From: CAZKTS01 sp964555735 | Lineage (GTDB): Bacteria; Actinomycetota; Acidimicrobiia; IMCC26256; PALSA-555 | Direction: 5' to 3' | Assembly (NCBI GenBank): GCA_964555735.1 | Contig: CAZKTS010000288.1 | Coordinates: 1 to 64,000, forward strand | DNA length: 64,000 bases | Shown here: in pieces, positions 56,097-63,928 of the stretch | Layout of the letters: every line of letters starts with the position of its first letter | Numbering within the stretch: position 1 is the stretch's first letter | Notes under the pieces: generated by a model | Database searches by the model: none | What the model saw: the letters and a program-made list of their open reading frames with translations, nothing else | What the model was told of the DNA's origin: nothing | Program-made: the position numbers and the translations under genes

Positions 56097-57284
56097 ATGG
56101 CGGCGAAGCGCAAGGTGGAGGCGGCGCCCGCGGGGGCGCCGCCTAGCCCTGGTGACACGCGCGATCGACTGGCGGCGATGGCGTCGGTCGCGGCGAAGTT
56201 CTCGGCGTTCAAGCCGGCGGCGCAGGTGCTAACGCGCGTGCGTGCGGTGCCGACCGACTTCATCCAGCTCGACTACGCGACGCGTTGCGGCGGCTGGCCG
56301 ATCGAGCGGTTCTGCACGTTGCACGGACCGAGCAACGAAGGCAAGACGCTCACGAGTCACGGGCTCGGGCTCTCGTTTCTGAGCCGCGGGCATTACTACG
56401 CATTCGTCGACGCCGAGTTCACCACGCCGGCGGACTGGCTGCGCCGCATGATGGGCGCGGTTGCTGACCATCCGGGGTTCGTCGCACTGCGGCCTGATTC
56501 GTTCGAGTCGACGGTCGATGAGGTGCGCAAGTTCTGTCTCGCGATCAAGGCGGCGCGCGAGAAGGGCGACCTACAGACGGACACTAGCGCGCTGATCGTG
56601 GTCGACAGCGTGCGGAAGCTGGTTCCGCGCGAGCTGATCAAGCGAGTCGAGAAGGACGGGACCAAGCACGGCGTCGACGGGTACAGCGGGCGCGCGGCGC
56701 AGTTTCGCGCGGCGCTCATGTCGCAGTGGCTGGATGAACTGGTGCCGCTGCTCTATCACTCGGGGACGTCGATGATCGCGATCGCGCGCGAGGCGGACGA
56801 TCCCGACGCGAGCGCGATGGAGCGCAAGTTCGGCAGCGACTGGAAGGTGCAGGGCGCCAAGGCGCTCGTGTACGACGCGAGCCTGGTGGCGCGCATCACT
56901 CGCGGCTGGCTGCGCGAGAAGGACGAGACGGGCGAAGCGGGCGAGGAGGGCGAGCGGAGCGACGTGATCGGCGAGCGGCACCGCGTGCGGCTGTGGAAGA
57001 CCAAGGTGGGCACGAAAGAGGGCGCGGCCACAGACGCATTCATTCACACGTCGAACGGCGCTACGGCGCCGGAGGGGTTCGACTTCGCGATGGATTCGCT
57101 GCGGCTGGCGGAGAAGCTGGAGGTAGTCGAGAAGGCGGGCGCGTGGATCTCATGGGGGCGCCACAAGTGGCAGGGGCGGCGCAAGGCGTTGCAGGCGCTG
57201 CGCGAGAAGCCGGCGCTGCGCCTGGAGCTGAACGAAGCGCTGCGCGAGCGGTTCACGGCCGAGCCCGACAAGGTGGAGCCGTGA
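56097..57284 (+). CDS. RecA/UvsX-like recombinase
   Basis: The 395-residue protein has Walker A GPSNEGKT (about residues 76-83), AFVDAEFTTPADWLRRM (about 101), Walker B-like ALIVVDSVRKLVPREL (about 163), a loop with GRAAQFRAALMSQWLDELVP (about 200-220) and a C-terminal KTKVG...TKEG stretch. It would coat ssDNA and promote strand exchange with the SSB-like protein. ATG 56097 is used; GTG 56085 would overlap the SSB stop. Confidence 0.85.
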   Translation: MAAKRKVEAAPAGAPPSPGDTRDRLAAMASVAAKFSAFKPAAQVLTRVRAVPTDFIQLDYATRCGGWPIERFCTLHGPSNEGKTLTSHGLGLSFLSRGHYYAFVDAEFTTPADWLRRMMGAVADHPGFVALRPDSFESTVDEVRKFCLAIKAAREKGDLQTDTSALIVVDSVRKLVPRELIKRVEKDGTKHGVDGYSGRAAQFRAALMSQWLDELVPLLYHSGTSMIAIAREADDPDASAMERKFGSDWKVQGAKALVYDASLVARITRGWLREKDETGEAGEEGERSDVIGERHRVRLWKTKVGTKEGAATDAFIHTSNGATAPEGFDFAMDSLRLAEKLEVVEKAGAWISWGRHKWQGRRKALQALREKPALRLELNEALRERFTAEPDKVEP

Positions 57285-58315
57285 TCATATCGAGCGACTG
57301 GCACCTCGACGCGGTGACGTGCGGGGTCGAGCGGTTCGCGGAGATCGCGGCGCAGGTTGACGGGTTAGCGCGGCGCGCGATCGAGGCGGGCGAGCCGTTC
57401 GCGTTCTTGGGCGACCTGTGTGATCCCGACTCGGCGAGCGCGAGCCGGTGTATCGCGTACGCGGTTGGCGTCGCGTCGCGGCTCAAGGCGGCCGGGGTGC
57501 CGAGTGTATGGGTCGCGGGGAATCACGACGTGGTCGAGGATGGGCGCGGGCACTCGGTGCTGGAGGCGCTGGCGTCGCTCGGCGACCCGCTGGTGATGGT
57601 AGCCGAGAAGCCGGAGCAGTTCGTGATCGAGGGGCTAGCGGTGCGCGCGCTGCCGTACACGGCGCGGGTGGGCGCTTACGACGCGGCGGCGGTGGTGCGC
57701 GCGCTCGACGTCGTCGAGCGGCCGCTGGAGCCGTTGGCGGTGCTCGGGCACTTGATGGTCCCGGGCGCGCTGATGCGCGAGGAGTCGCACGAGATGGCGC
57801 GCGGGCGTGAGCAGACGTGGACGGGCGCCGAGTGCGGCGATGCGTGGCCGCGATTCAACGGGCACTATCACTGCCAGCAGCAGTGCGGCCCGATCTGGAT
57901 CCCGGGCTCCCTCGCGACGTTGTCATTCGGCGAGGCGCCTGGAGTACCGCGCGCGCTGCGGTTGAGTGGTGGCGCGGTGACGTCGCTGGCGTTGCCGGTG
58001 CCGCCGGTCGAGATGGTGACGGTCGCGACGGCGGAGGAGTTCGACGCGGTGCATGAGCGATTGCGCCGCGTAATCGGGCGGGCGTTCGTCCGGGTGCGCG
58101 GGGATGAGGCGCTGCTGGAGCGTGTGAGGTCGGCGCCGACGTGTGCGGGCGCGAAGCTCGATCGGGTGGCGCGCGCGGCGCGCAAGCCCGAGGCGCAGCG
58201 CGCGGCGCAGCGCATGACGCCGCGGATGGCGGTCGAGCAGGAGCTGCAGCGGCGGGTCGACCGGGGCGAGGTCGAGCCGGTGGTTGCTGGGCTACTCGAC
58301 CGCGGGGGGCTCTGA
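57281..58315 (+). CDS. SbcD/Mre11-like nuclease (gp47-like)
   Basis: The 344-residue enzyme has the metallophosphoesterase motifs SDWHL (residues 5-9), FLGDLCD (about 45-51), GNHD (about 80-83), GHLM (about 156) and NGHYH (about 193). With the SbcC-like partner it resects DNA ends. It starts in a GTGA overlap with the recombinase and ends overlapping ATG of the SbcC-like gene. Confidence 0.88.
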   Translation: MIISSDWHLDAVTCGVERFAEIAAQVDGLARRAIEAGEPFAFLGDLCDPDSASASRCIAYAVGVASRLKAAGVPSVWVAGNHDVVEDGRGHSVLEALASLGDPLVMVAEKPEQFVIEGLAVRALPYTARVGAYDAAAVVRALDVVERPLEPLAVLGHLMVPGALMREESHEMARGREQTWTGAECGDAWPRFNGHYHCQQQCGPIWIPGSLATLSFGEAPGVPRALRLSGGAVTSLALPVPPVEMVTVATAEEFDAVHERLRRVIGRAFVRVRGDEALLERVRSAPTCAGAKLDRVARAARKPEAQRAAQRMTPRMAVEQELQRRVDRGEVEPVVAGLLDRGGL

Positions 58316-60177
58316 TGCGCGTCGCGCGGCTGGAGCTGCAGAACTGGGCCCGGTTCGCCGGGCGGGTGGTGGTCGAGTGCCCGCCCGGCGTGACGGCGGT
58401 GGTGGCGCGGTACGTCGACGATCGAGCGCGCTCGAACTGGGGCGGCAAGAGCGTGCTGCTGGAGGCGATTCGGTTCGCGCTGTTCGGGGTGCACCGCTGG
58501 CGGCGGGACGACGAGTGGATCACGGCGGGCGCTGGCAGTGGGTCGGTCGGGCTGGAGCTGACGGGCGGCATGGGCATTCGTCGCGCCAGGAGCCGCGGGT
58601 CGGCGACTTCGATCGCGGTGGTGAGTGAGGGTGCAGAACGGTCCGGCGCGCGCGCGGCGGCTGCCCTGCAGGCCGCGCTCGGGCTCGATGGCGACTATTT
58701 CTCGACGTGCTGGATTGGGCAGAAGCAGGCGGCGCGGCTGGTGGTCGCGCGGCCGGCTGAGCGGTTCGCGCTGGTGGCGCAGTGGGCGGGGATCGAGGCG
58801 CTGCGCAAGTGCGAGGAGTCGGCGCGGGACATGGGGCGCGCGGTGGCGGCCGAGGTGGCGGGGCTGTCCGCGCAGCTGCAGGCGCAGCGCGCGCTGGTGG
58901 TCGAGTGCGACTGGAGCGCCGAGCTGGCGTATGCGCGAGCCGCGGCACGGGTGGCGCGCGAGAAGCTGCACGCTTACGAGCTGCACACTGAGGCGGCGAA
59001 GCCGCGCAAGGCGATGGCGCGCGCGGCGGCTGACATGCAGGCCGAGCTGGCTGGGCTGAAGCGCGAGTACGATCAGATCGGGGTGGTGGCGGAGCCGGAT
59101 TCGCGGGCGTGGGAGGCGGCGACCCTCGGGCTGCGCGAGGTGGACGCGCAGCTGGCGCGGCTGGCGGCGATTCGATCGGGCGGGTTTGATGGGGCGTGTC
59201 CGGTGGTGCCGGGGCTGGAGTGCCCGGCGCGTAAGGTGGTGGACGCGGCGGCGCGGGATCGGACGGAGGCGCGGGCGGAGCTGGGCGCGCGGCAGGCGAT
59301 GCTGCGCGAAGCGGAGCGCGTGGAGGGGCTGGCGGTGAGCACGGCGCGGCGTGCGGTGGCGCGGCGTGCGGCGCTGGTGCAGGCGCGGGATGCGATCGTG
59401 CCGCGGCTGCGTGCGATGCTGGCCGAGATGCCCGCGCCGCCGGTCGAGGAGTACGTCACGGGCGCCGGCGGCGAGTTGGCGGCCGCGGCTGAGCGGGCGA
59501 CGCGCGAGGAGGCGCGGCTGCGTGCGGCGCGCGAGGCGTCCGATCGGGCGGCGGCGAGGGCGGCCGAGCTGGAGGCTGAGCTGGTCGCGGTGAAGGCGCG
59601 GCTGGCGGCGGTGCAAGGCGCGGCGCAGGTGGTGGGGCGGCAGGGCGCGCAGCGGGTGCTGGCGCAGCGCGCGCTGGAGGCGATCGAGCACGGGGCGAAC
59701 GTGCTGCTGGGCGAGTCGGGGATCGATCTGTCGGTGTCGCTGAGCTGGTCGCGCGATGCGAGTGACCAGCTGGCGCCGGTGTGCGCGTGCGGATATCAGT
59801 ACAGCGGGCAGCGCGAGAAGCGGTGTCCTGAGTGCCGCGAGCCTCGCGGCCCGAAGCAGATCGACGCGCTCGACGTCGAGCTGAGCGACCGCAGCGGTGC
59901 GGCAGAGGACTTGGCGGGCATCGCGCTGCAGCTTGGGGCGGCGGCATGGCTGCGGGAGGAGCACGCGATCCCGTGGTCGGTGGCGGTGATCGATGAGCCG
60001 TTCGGCGCGCTCGATGAGCGCAATCGGCGGCAGTTCTCTGCGCACCTCGCGAGCATGCTGGCGAGCCGCTATGGCATCGAGCAGGCGTTCGTGATCGCGC
60101 ATTCGTCCGACGTAGTCGACGCGCTGCCGAACCGGATTCAGATCGTGGCGGATGCGACGAGGTCGTGGGTGGAGTAG
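58315..60177 (+). CDS. SbcC/Rad50-like ATPase (gp46-like)
   Basis: The 620-residue protein has Walker A NWGGKSVLLEAIRF (about 42-55), two coiled-coil arms, a CPVVPGLECPA apex (about residues 296-306) in place of the usual CxxC hook, a C-terminal zinc-ribbon-like segment (VCACGYQYSG ... RCPECREP, about 488-511), signature-like DRSGAAEDLAGIALQLG and Walker B VAVIDEPFGALDE (about 556-568). It partners the SbcD-like nuclease. Confidence 0.88.
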   Translation: MRVARLELQNWARFAGRVVVECPPGVTAVVARYVDDRARSNWGGKSVLLEAIRFALFGVHRWRRDDEWITAGAGSGSVGLELTGGMGIRRARSRGSATSIAVVSEGAERSGARAAAALQAALGLDGDYFSTCWIGQKQAARLVVARPAERFALVAQWAGIEALRKCEESARDMGRAVAAEVAGLSAQLQAQRALVVECDWSAELAYARAAARVAREKLHAYELHTEAAKPRKAMARAAADMQAELAGLKREYDQIGVVAEPDSRAWEAATLGLREVDAQLARLAAIRSGGFDGACPVVPGLECPARKVVDAAARDRTEARAELGARQAMLREAERVEGLAVSTARRAVARRAALVQARDAIVPRLRAMLAEMPAPPVEEYVTGAGGELAAAAERATREEARLRAAREASDRAAARAAELEAELVAVKARLAAVQGAAQVVGRQGAQRVLAQRALEAIEHGANVLLGESGIDLSVSLSWSRDASDQLAPVCACGYQYSGQREKRCPECREPRGPKQIDALDVELSDRSGAAEDLAGIALQLGAAAWLREEHAIPWSVAVIDEPFGALDERNRRQFSAHLASMLASRYGIEQAFVIAHSSDVVDALPNRIQIVADATRSWVE

Positions 60178-60659
60178 TGGTCGACTCGCGCGAGAAGGGG
60201 GCGCGAGCGGAGCGCGAGGTGGCGGCGCTGCTGGTGGGGTGGTGGTGCCGGCGGGAGCCCGGGACGCGGTTCGTGCGCTCGCCTGGGTCTGGCGGGTGGG
60301 CGACGGCGGACGTACGCGCCGAGTTCCGCGCGAGCGGGGATCTGATGACGACGGCGGCGGAGTTTCCGTGGTCGGTCGAGGTGAAGCGCCGCGAGCGGTT
60401 CGTGCTGTCGCGGGTGGCGGAGGGGCGGCAGAGCCCGGTGTGGCGGTGGTGGTGGCAGGCGTGCGGCGCCGCGCATGAGGCGTGCGTGCGGCCGATGCTG
60501 TGGCTGCGCGCGTCGCGTGCGCCGTGGGTGGTCGTGCTGAGCGATTCGGAGCCGATCGATCGCGCGCTGGGTGGGCGGTATCGTCGCGTCCAGTGGCAGC
60601 GCGTGGTCATGGTGGACGCGGAGGCGTTGCTGCAGAGTGACCCGGGGCACTGGATTTGA
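60177..60659 (+). CDS. Holliday-junction/VRR-type nuclease
   Basis: The 160-residue product has the restriction-nuclease fold pattern: KGARAEREVAALLVGWW (about 7-23, helix with Glu), RFVRSPGSGGWATADVRAEF (about 32-51), ASGDLMTT and WSVEVKRRERF (about 66-76, the E-x-K site). This fits archaeal Hjc/phage resolvases that cut branched DNA before packaging. GTG 60177 overlaps the SbcC stop as TAGTG. Confidence 0.75.
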   Translation: MVDSREKGARAEREVAALLVGWWCRREPGTRFVRSPGSGGWATADVRAEFRASGDLMTTAAEFPWSVEVKRRERFVLSRVAEGRQSPVWRWWWQACGAAHEACVRPMLWLRASRAPWVVVLSDSEPIDRALGGRYRRVQWQRVVMVDAEALLQSDPGHWI

Positions 60660-60684
60660 CGGAGATTGACGCGGAGTGCACACT
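60656..60684 (+). promoter_or_regulatory. Promoter TTGACG-N17-CACACT, leaderless GTG
   Basis: TTGACG (60656-60661), 17 bp, CACACT (60679-60684), then 7 nt and GTG 60692. The -35 overlaps the previous stop codon. Confidence 0.6.
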
Positions 60685-60691
60685 GCCGGGC

Positions 60692-61120
60692 GTGGCGACG
60701 TCTACGCCGACCCTCGCGGATGCTCGCGCGGCCTACGCGGCCGCGCAGGTCGAGCTGCGCACGGTGGCCGCGGATGGCGCGGTGGGGCCTGAGTTCGAGG
60801 CGGCCGCGCGGCGGGTGATGGCGGCGGCGACGGCGGTAGCGCAGGCGCAGCACCGCGAGGCGCGGAGCACGGCGCAGGTGGGCACTTGGCGGCCGCCGAA
60901 TGCGGCGCACGTTCTCGGGACGTGGGAGCCGCGGCTCTTCGATCCCGAGACGGGCTTGCCCGAGCCGCAGCGGGTGATGTGCATCTGCGAGTGGCCAGAC
61001 TGCGGCGGGGTGTGGACGACGGAGTGCTCTAGCGGGCTGGTGCGTGAGCACGTCCAGCGTTTCGCGCTGGTGCACTTGCACCGCGACGTCTTCGCGCCGC
61101 CCGTCCGCGCTACTCGGTAG
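60692..61120 (+). CDS. Small Cys-rich protein, 142 aa
   Basis: The product has an Ala/Glu-rich helical first half and a C-terminal MCICEWPDCGGVW ... TTECSS segment with four Cys (about residues 92-112), a probable metal site. Start GTG 60692 is chosen from the promoter spacing; TTG 60656 (TTGA overlap) is the alternative and adds 12 residues. Function unknown. Confidence 0.55.
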   Translation: MATSTPTLADARAAYAAAQVELRTVAADGAVGPEFEAAARRVMAAATAVAQAQHREARSTAQVGTWRPPNAAHVLGTWEPRLFDPETGLPEPQRVMCICEWPDCGGVWTTECSSGLVREHVQRFALVHLHRDVFAPPVRATR

Positions 61121-61122
61121 GT

Positions 61123-61305
61123 ATGGGCTACCTGAATGCGGAAGATCGGGTGCGTTTGCTCGATGCGTTGAACCGGGTGGAGCTGTGGGCCCGGCTGCGG
61201 ACGGTCGTGGTGGGCGATGAGCGGCTCGCGCGATGGGTCGCGCGGGGGCTGGCCGAAGCCGAGGTCGATCTGCTGCACCTAGCGCGAGAGGTGGCCCGTG
61301 AGTAG
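61123..61305 (+). CDS. Small helical protein, 60 aa
   Basis: MGYLNAEDRVRLLDALNRVE begins an amphipathic helical protein. It starts 2 nt after the previous stop. Its stop TAG is the beginning of the TAGACT -10 box of the next gene. Function unknown. Confidence 0.5.
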   Translation: MGYLNAEDRVRLLDALNRVELWARLRTVVVGDERLARWVARGLAEAEVDLLHLAREVARE

Positions 61306-61308
61306 ACT
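61303..61308 (+). promoter_or_regulatory. Leaderless -10 box TAGACT
   Basis: TAGACT, 8 nt, then ATG 61317 of the candidate small terminase. Confidence 0.5.
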
Positions 61309-61316
61309 CGGGCGGG

Positions 61317-61871
61317 ATGCCGACTGCGTCGCCGAATCGACTTGCCGCGCGGACGACGGATCCGGCGAACCGCAGGGCCGCCTATTCGGTCGACGACCGG
61401 CGGCGGCAGCTTGCGGGGATCGAGCGGCTGCTGATCGCGGGCGTGTCGGTGTCGCGAGTCGAGCATGCGATGCGCGAGGAGTTCGGCATGCCGCCGAGCG
61501 CGACGAAGCGCGCGATCGATGCGGTGCGCCGGCGGTGGACCGAGGAGGAGCGCGAGAACCGTGCGCACTTCAAGGCGATGGCGCAGCGCCGGATCTATGG
61601 GCACATAGCCGAGGCGCGCAAGGCGGCGAATTTCGCGAGCGTGGCGCAGCTGGAGCGGCTGCTTGCGGAGATCCAGGGGACACGCGAGCCGGAGGCGCTG
61701 CAGATCAGCGTCGACGCGACGGTCAGCGAGGCGGCGTTGTCTGTGATCTCCGGGCTTACGCGCGAGCGCATCGAGGCGCTGGTGGCCGAGCAGCGGCGCC
61801 TGCGGCAGCTGGCGCCGGCGCCGCCGGTGGCGGCGATGCCGGTAGTCGAGACGTCGGGGGTGGAGCGGTGA
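61317..61871 (+). CDS. Candidate small terminase subunit
   Basis: The 184-residue product has a basic N-terminus, an HTH-like part (residues 40-75, with RLLIAGVSVSRVEHAMREEF and PPSATKRAIDAVRRRW), and a long helical part followed by a Pro-rich end, the usual plan of TerS proteins that recognise the packaging site. It lies near the right edge, upstream of where a large terminase is expected before the portal genes. This is a positional and architectural inference. Confidence 0.5.
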   Translation: MPTASPNRLAARTTDPANRRAAYSVDDRRRQLAGIERLLIAGVSVSRVEHAMREEFGMPPSATKRAIDAVRRRWTEEERENRAHFKAMAQRRIYGHIAEARKAANFASVAQLERLLAEIQGTREPEALQISVDATVSEAALSVISGLTRERIEALVAEQRRLRQLAPAPPVAAMPVVETSGVER

Positions 61872-62113
61872 AGCCCGCGCGGGTCGTGGACCTGGAGGCG
61901 CGGCGGCAGGCGCTGGTCGAGCGCGAGCGCGGGTCGCAGATCGAGCGCACGGAGGCGGTGCTGCGGCGGGTGATCGCGCTGATCGAGACGGCGGGGCTGT
62001 CGCCGATCGAGCGGGTGGCGGTGTGTGATGCGGCGGTGCAGATCGTGGGCGAGGGGTGCACGCGGGCGCAGCTGATCGCGTCGTCGGTGCTGGCCGAGGA
62101 GATTTTCGGGTGA
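61868..62113 (+). CDS. Small helical protein, 81 aa
   Basis: Starts in a GTGA overlap. LEARRQALVERERGSQIERT is a basic helix, and the rest (RVIALIETAGLSPIERVAVC) is helical. Coupled to the next gene by another GTGA. Function unknown. Confidence 0.55.
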   Translation: MKPARVVDLEARRQALVERERGSQIERTEAVLRRVIALIETAGLSPIERVAVCDAAVQIVGEGCTRAQLIASSVLAEEIFG

Positions 62114-62694
62114 GTGACGCGGCGGTGCTTGCGGCGGCGCTGTTGGCGCTGCCGGTCGCGTGGTATCCGCCGGGGCGCGAGCCGGAGACGGAGGCGCAGC
62201 GCGTCGCGCGGTACGGTGTGATCGCGGATGCGATCGACCATGCGAGCCGGCGGGCGACGACGTGTGAGGGTGCCGGGTGCGCGCCGCTGTGGCCGTGGCC
62301 GCGGGATGAGCTGGTGGCGGTGCTGGCGGCTCAGGGCTGGTGGGAGACGCGCTATGCGCACCACGTCCACGCTGGGCGGTGCCGGCGGCACGAGTGCGAC
62401 ACGCGCAACGGGCGCGCGCGGGCGGTGAGCCCGTGGCAGATCCAGATGACGGCGCTCGTACCGCGCGCGGAGTGGTCGACGCTCACGGGAACGGGGTTCG
62501 AGCCGACCGAGCGCGCGGCCTACGCGGCGGCGAAGGTGCTGGCGTCGTCTCGCGCGCGATGCGCGAAGTCTGAGGCGTGGGCGGCGCCCACGATCGCGAT
62601 GTACGCGACGGGGGCGCGATGCCGGTGGCGGGGCGCTCGGGTGCGAGCGGCGACGGTGGGGCGGCTGCTGGTGGCGCTGCGCGCTACTCGGTGA
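62110..62694 (+). CDS. Lytic transglycosylase-like protein
   Basis: The 194-residue product has the SLT/lysozyme-like trio: GWWETRYA (about residues 76-83, catalytic Glu), AVSPWQIQM (about 105-113, like the ASGLWQI motif) and YATGARC (about 164-170, like the YNAG motif). Several Cys lie between. A hydrophobic N-terminus (AAVLAAALLALPVAWY) could be a signal or anchor. It would cut glycan chains between MurNAc and GlcNAc. It lies in the terminase region, away from the amidase. Confidence 0.65.
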   Translation: MSDAAVLAAALLALPVAWYPPGREPETEAQRVARYGVIADAIDHASRRATTCEGAGCAPLWPWPRDELVAVLAAQGWWETRYAHHVHAGRCRRHECDTRNGRARAVSPWQIQMTALVPRAEWSTLTGTGFEPTERAAYAAAKVLASSRARCAKSEAWAAPTIAMYATGARCRWRGARVRAATVGRLLVALRATR

Positions 62695-62722
62695 GGGCGC
62701 CGAGGCGCGACTGGAGGCGGAC

Positions 62723-62923
62723 GTGGACAACGAACCGATCGTGTTAGCGCTGAGTGCGACCGAGGTGGCGGAGGCGGTCTGGCGGTACGCGGCGGCGCGA
62801 GACAAGCTGTCGGCCGAGGTGCTCTCGGGGCGCGTGACGGCGGTGTCGTTCAGCGCTGGTGGTCGCACGCTGACGGAGTATCCGGTGGTCGCGGTTGCGT
62901 TCTTGCCGGGGCGCGGCGCGTGA
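62723..62923 (+). CDS. Small hypothetical protein, 66 aa
   Basis: Starts at GTG 62723. The product (IVLALSATEVAEAVWRYAAA ... GGRTLTEYPVVAVAFLPG) is a small alpha/beta protein. It overlaps the next gene by GTGA. Function unknown. Confidence 0.5.
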   Translation: MDNEPIVLALSATEVAEAVWRYAAARDKLSAEVLSGRVTAVSFSAGGRTLTEYPVVAVAFLPGRGA

Positions 62924-63528
62924 GCGACGCGGCTGGACAGGCGTTCTTTCTGGTGGCGTTCATCGCGCTGCTGGTGGCGGTGGCTGTGATCGTCGTGCGG
63001 CGGCGCGGGTTGCCGGGTGAGCCGATCGGGGCGCCGGTGGAGCGCGAGGAGCCGCGGCCTGACCCGGAGATCGGGTCGGCGACGACGGCGATCGGGGTGG
63101 TGACTGCTGAGGCTGGGTGGTGCGTGGTGTGCGGCGTGGCTCGGGCGAGTGAGTGCTGGCCGGGGTTCGGCGAGTCGTCGATCGACGCGGCGTGGACGAC
63201 GCTGGGGCACCGCCAGCTGCAGCAGAGCGGGGCGCTCTACACGGTGCGCGACGTGGGGCGCGAGTCGCTGTGTGCGACGCACAAGCGGGTCGCGGTGCGC
63301 ACGCTGGAGGCGAAGCTCGGCGAGGTGGTGAGGCGGCGTGGCGAGTTCAACGCGCTGGTCGAGCGCGAGCTGGCCGAGTGCGAGACGACGCTACTCGCCA
63401 CGATGCAGCTGGACCAGCGGCGCACGGTCGACGCGATGCGCGCGGTTGCGGCCGCGGTCGATCGCCCGGCGCCGCAGCTGTCGCGCGGGACGATGACGCT
63501 GATCACGACGCGCTCTGAGGAGGAGTAA
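62920..63528 (+). CDS. Membrane-anchored Cys-containing protein, 202 aa
   Basis: One N-terminal membrane helix (FFLVAFIALLVAVAVIVV, residues 9-26) is followed by a basic stop-transfer, CVVCGVARASEC (about 68-79) and a helical region up to the end, with LVERELAECETTLLATMQLD. It may be an inner-membrane lysis or exclusion protein; it follows the transglycosylase-like gene by two positions. Confidence 0.6.
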   Translation: MSDAAGQAFFLVAFIALLVAVAVIVVRRRGLPGEPIGAPVEREEPRPDPEIGSATTAIGVVTAEAGWCVVCGVARASECWPGFGESSIDAAWTTLGHRQLQQSGALYTVRDVGRESLCATHKRVAVRTLEAKLGEVVRRRGEFNALVERELAECETTLLATMQLDQRRTVDAMRAVAAAVDRPAPQLSRGTMTLITTRSEEE

Positions 63529-63758
63529 TGCTGTGTGAGCACGGGCATGGGGTCGCGTGTGGCGCGTGCGCGGCGGCGCTGGAGGCGGCGGTGGGCGCGA
63601 AGCGCGCGCTCGCCGCGATGCGGCGGGCCGCGTTCTGGCTGGAGGAGCTGGAGCGCCACGACACGCTGTCGATGGACGCCGCGGGCGACCGCGCGAGGCT
63701 GGCGAGCTACCTAGCGATCGCGGTCGTTCGGGCGCGTGCTCGGGAGATGGGGCGGTGA
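63528..63758 (+). CDS. Small Cys/His-rich protein, 76 aa
   Basis: MLCEHGHGVACGACAAALEA at the start has a Cys/His cluster, then a helix. The ATG overlaps the previous stop (TAATG). Function unknown. Confidence 0.55.
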   Translation: MLCEHGHGVACGACAAALEAAVGAKRALAAMRRAAFWLEELERHDTLSMDAAGDRARLASYLAIAVVRARAREMGR

Positions 63759-63928
63759 AGGAGAGGCGGCATGTGTGCTCTGAGTGCGGCAAGCTGGCAC
63801 CGGCAGCGCAGCTGGTGCCCAAGCGGGACGCGGGGAACCGGCGGCACTGGTTTCATCCTGCGTGCTGGGCGCAGCTCTGCGCGTGGATGAGCGGCGGGCT
63901 TCGCCCAGTGCGCGAATCGCTGCGGTGA
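63755..63928 (+). CDS. Small zinc-finger-like protein, 57 aa
   Basis: Starts in a GTGA overlap. VCSECGKLAPAAQLVPKRDA followed by HWFHPACWAQL gives CxxC...HxxxC ligands of a small zinc finger. Function unknown. Confidence 0.6.
   Translation: MKERRHVCSECGKLAPAAQLVPKRDAGNRRHWFHPACWAQLCAWMSGGLRPVRESLR

Noticed and set aside
57868..60102. Long open frame on the minus strand (744 codons)
   Set aside because: It lies wholly opposite the SbcC/SbcD-like genes, is an Arg/His/Leu-rich sequence typical of antisense frames in GC-rich DNA, and has no motif or start signal.
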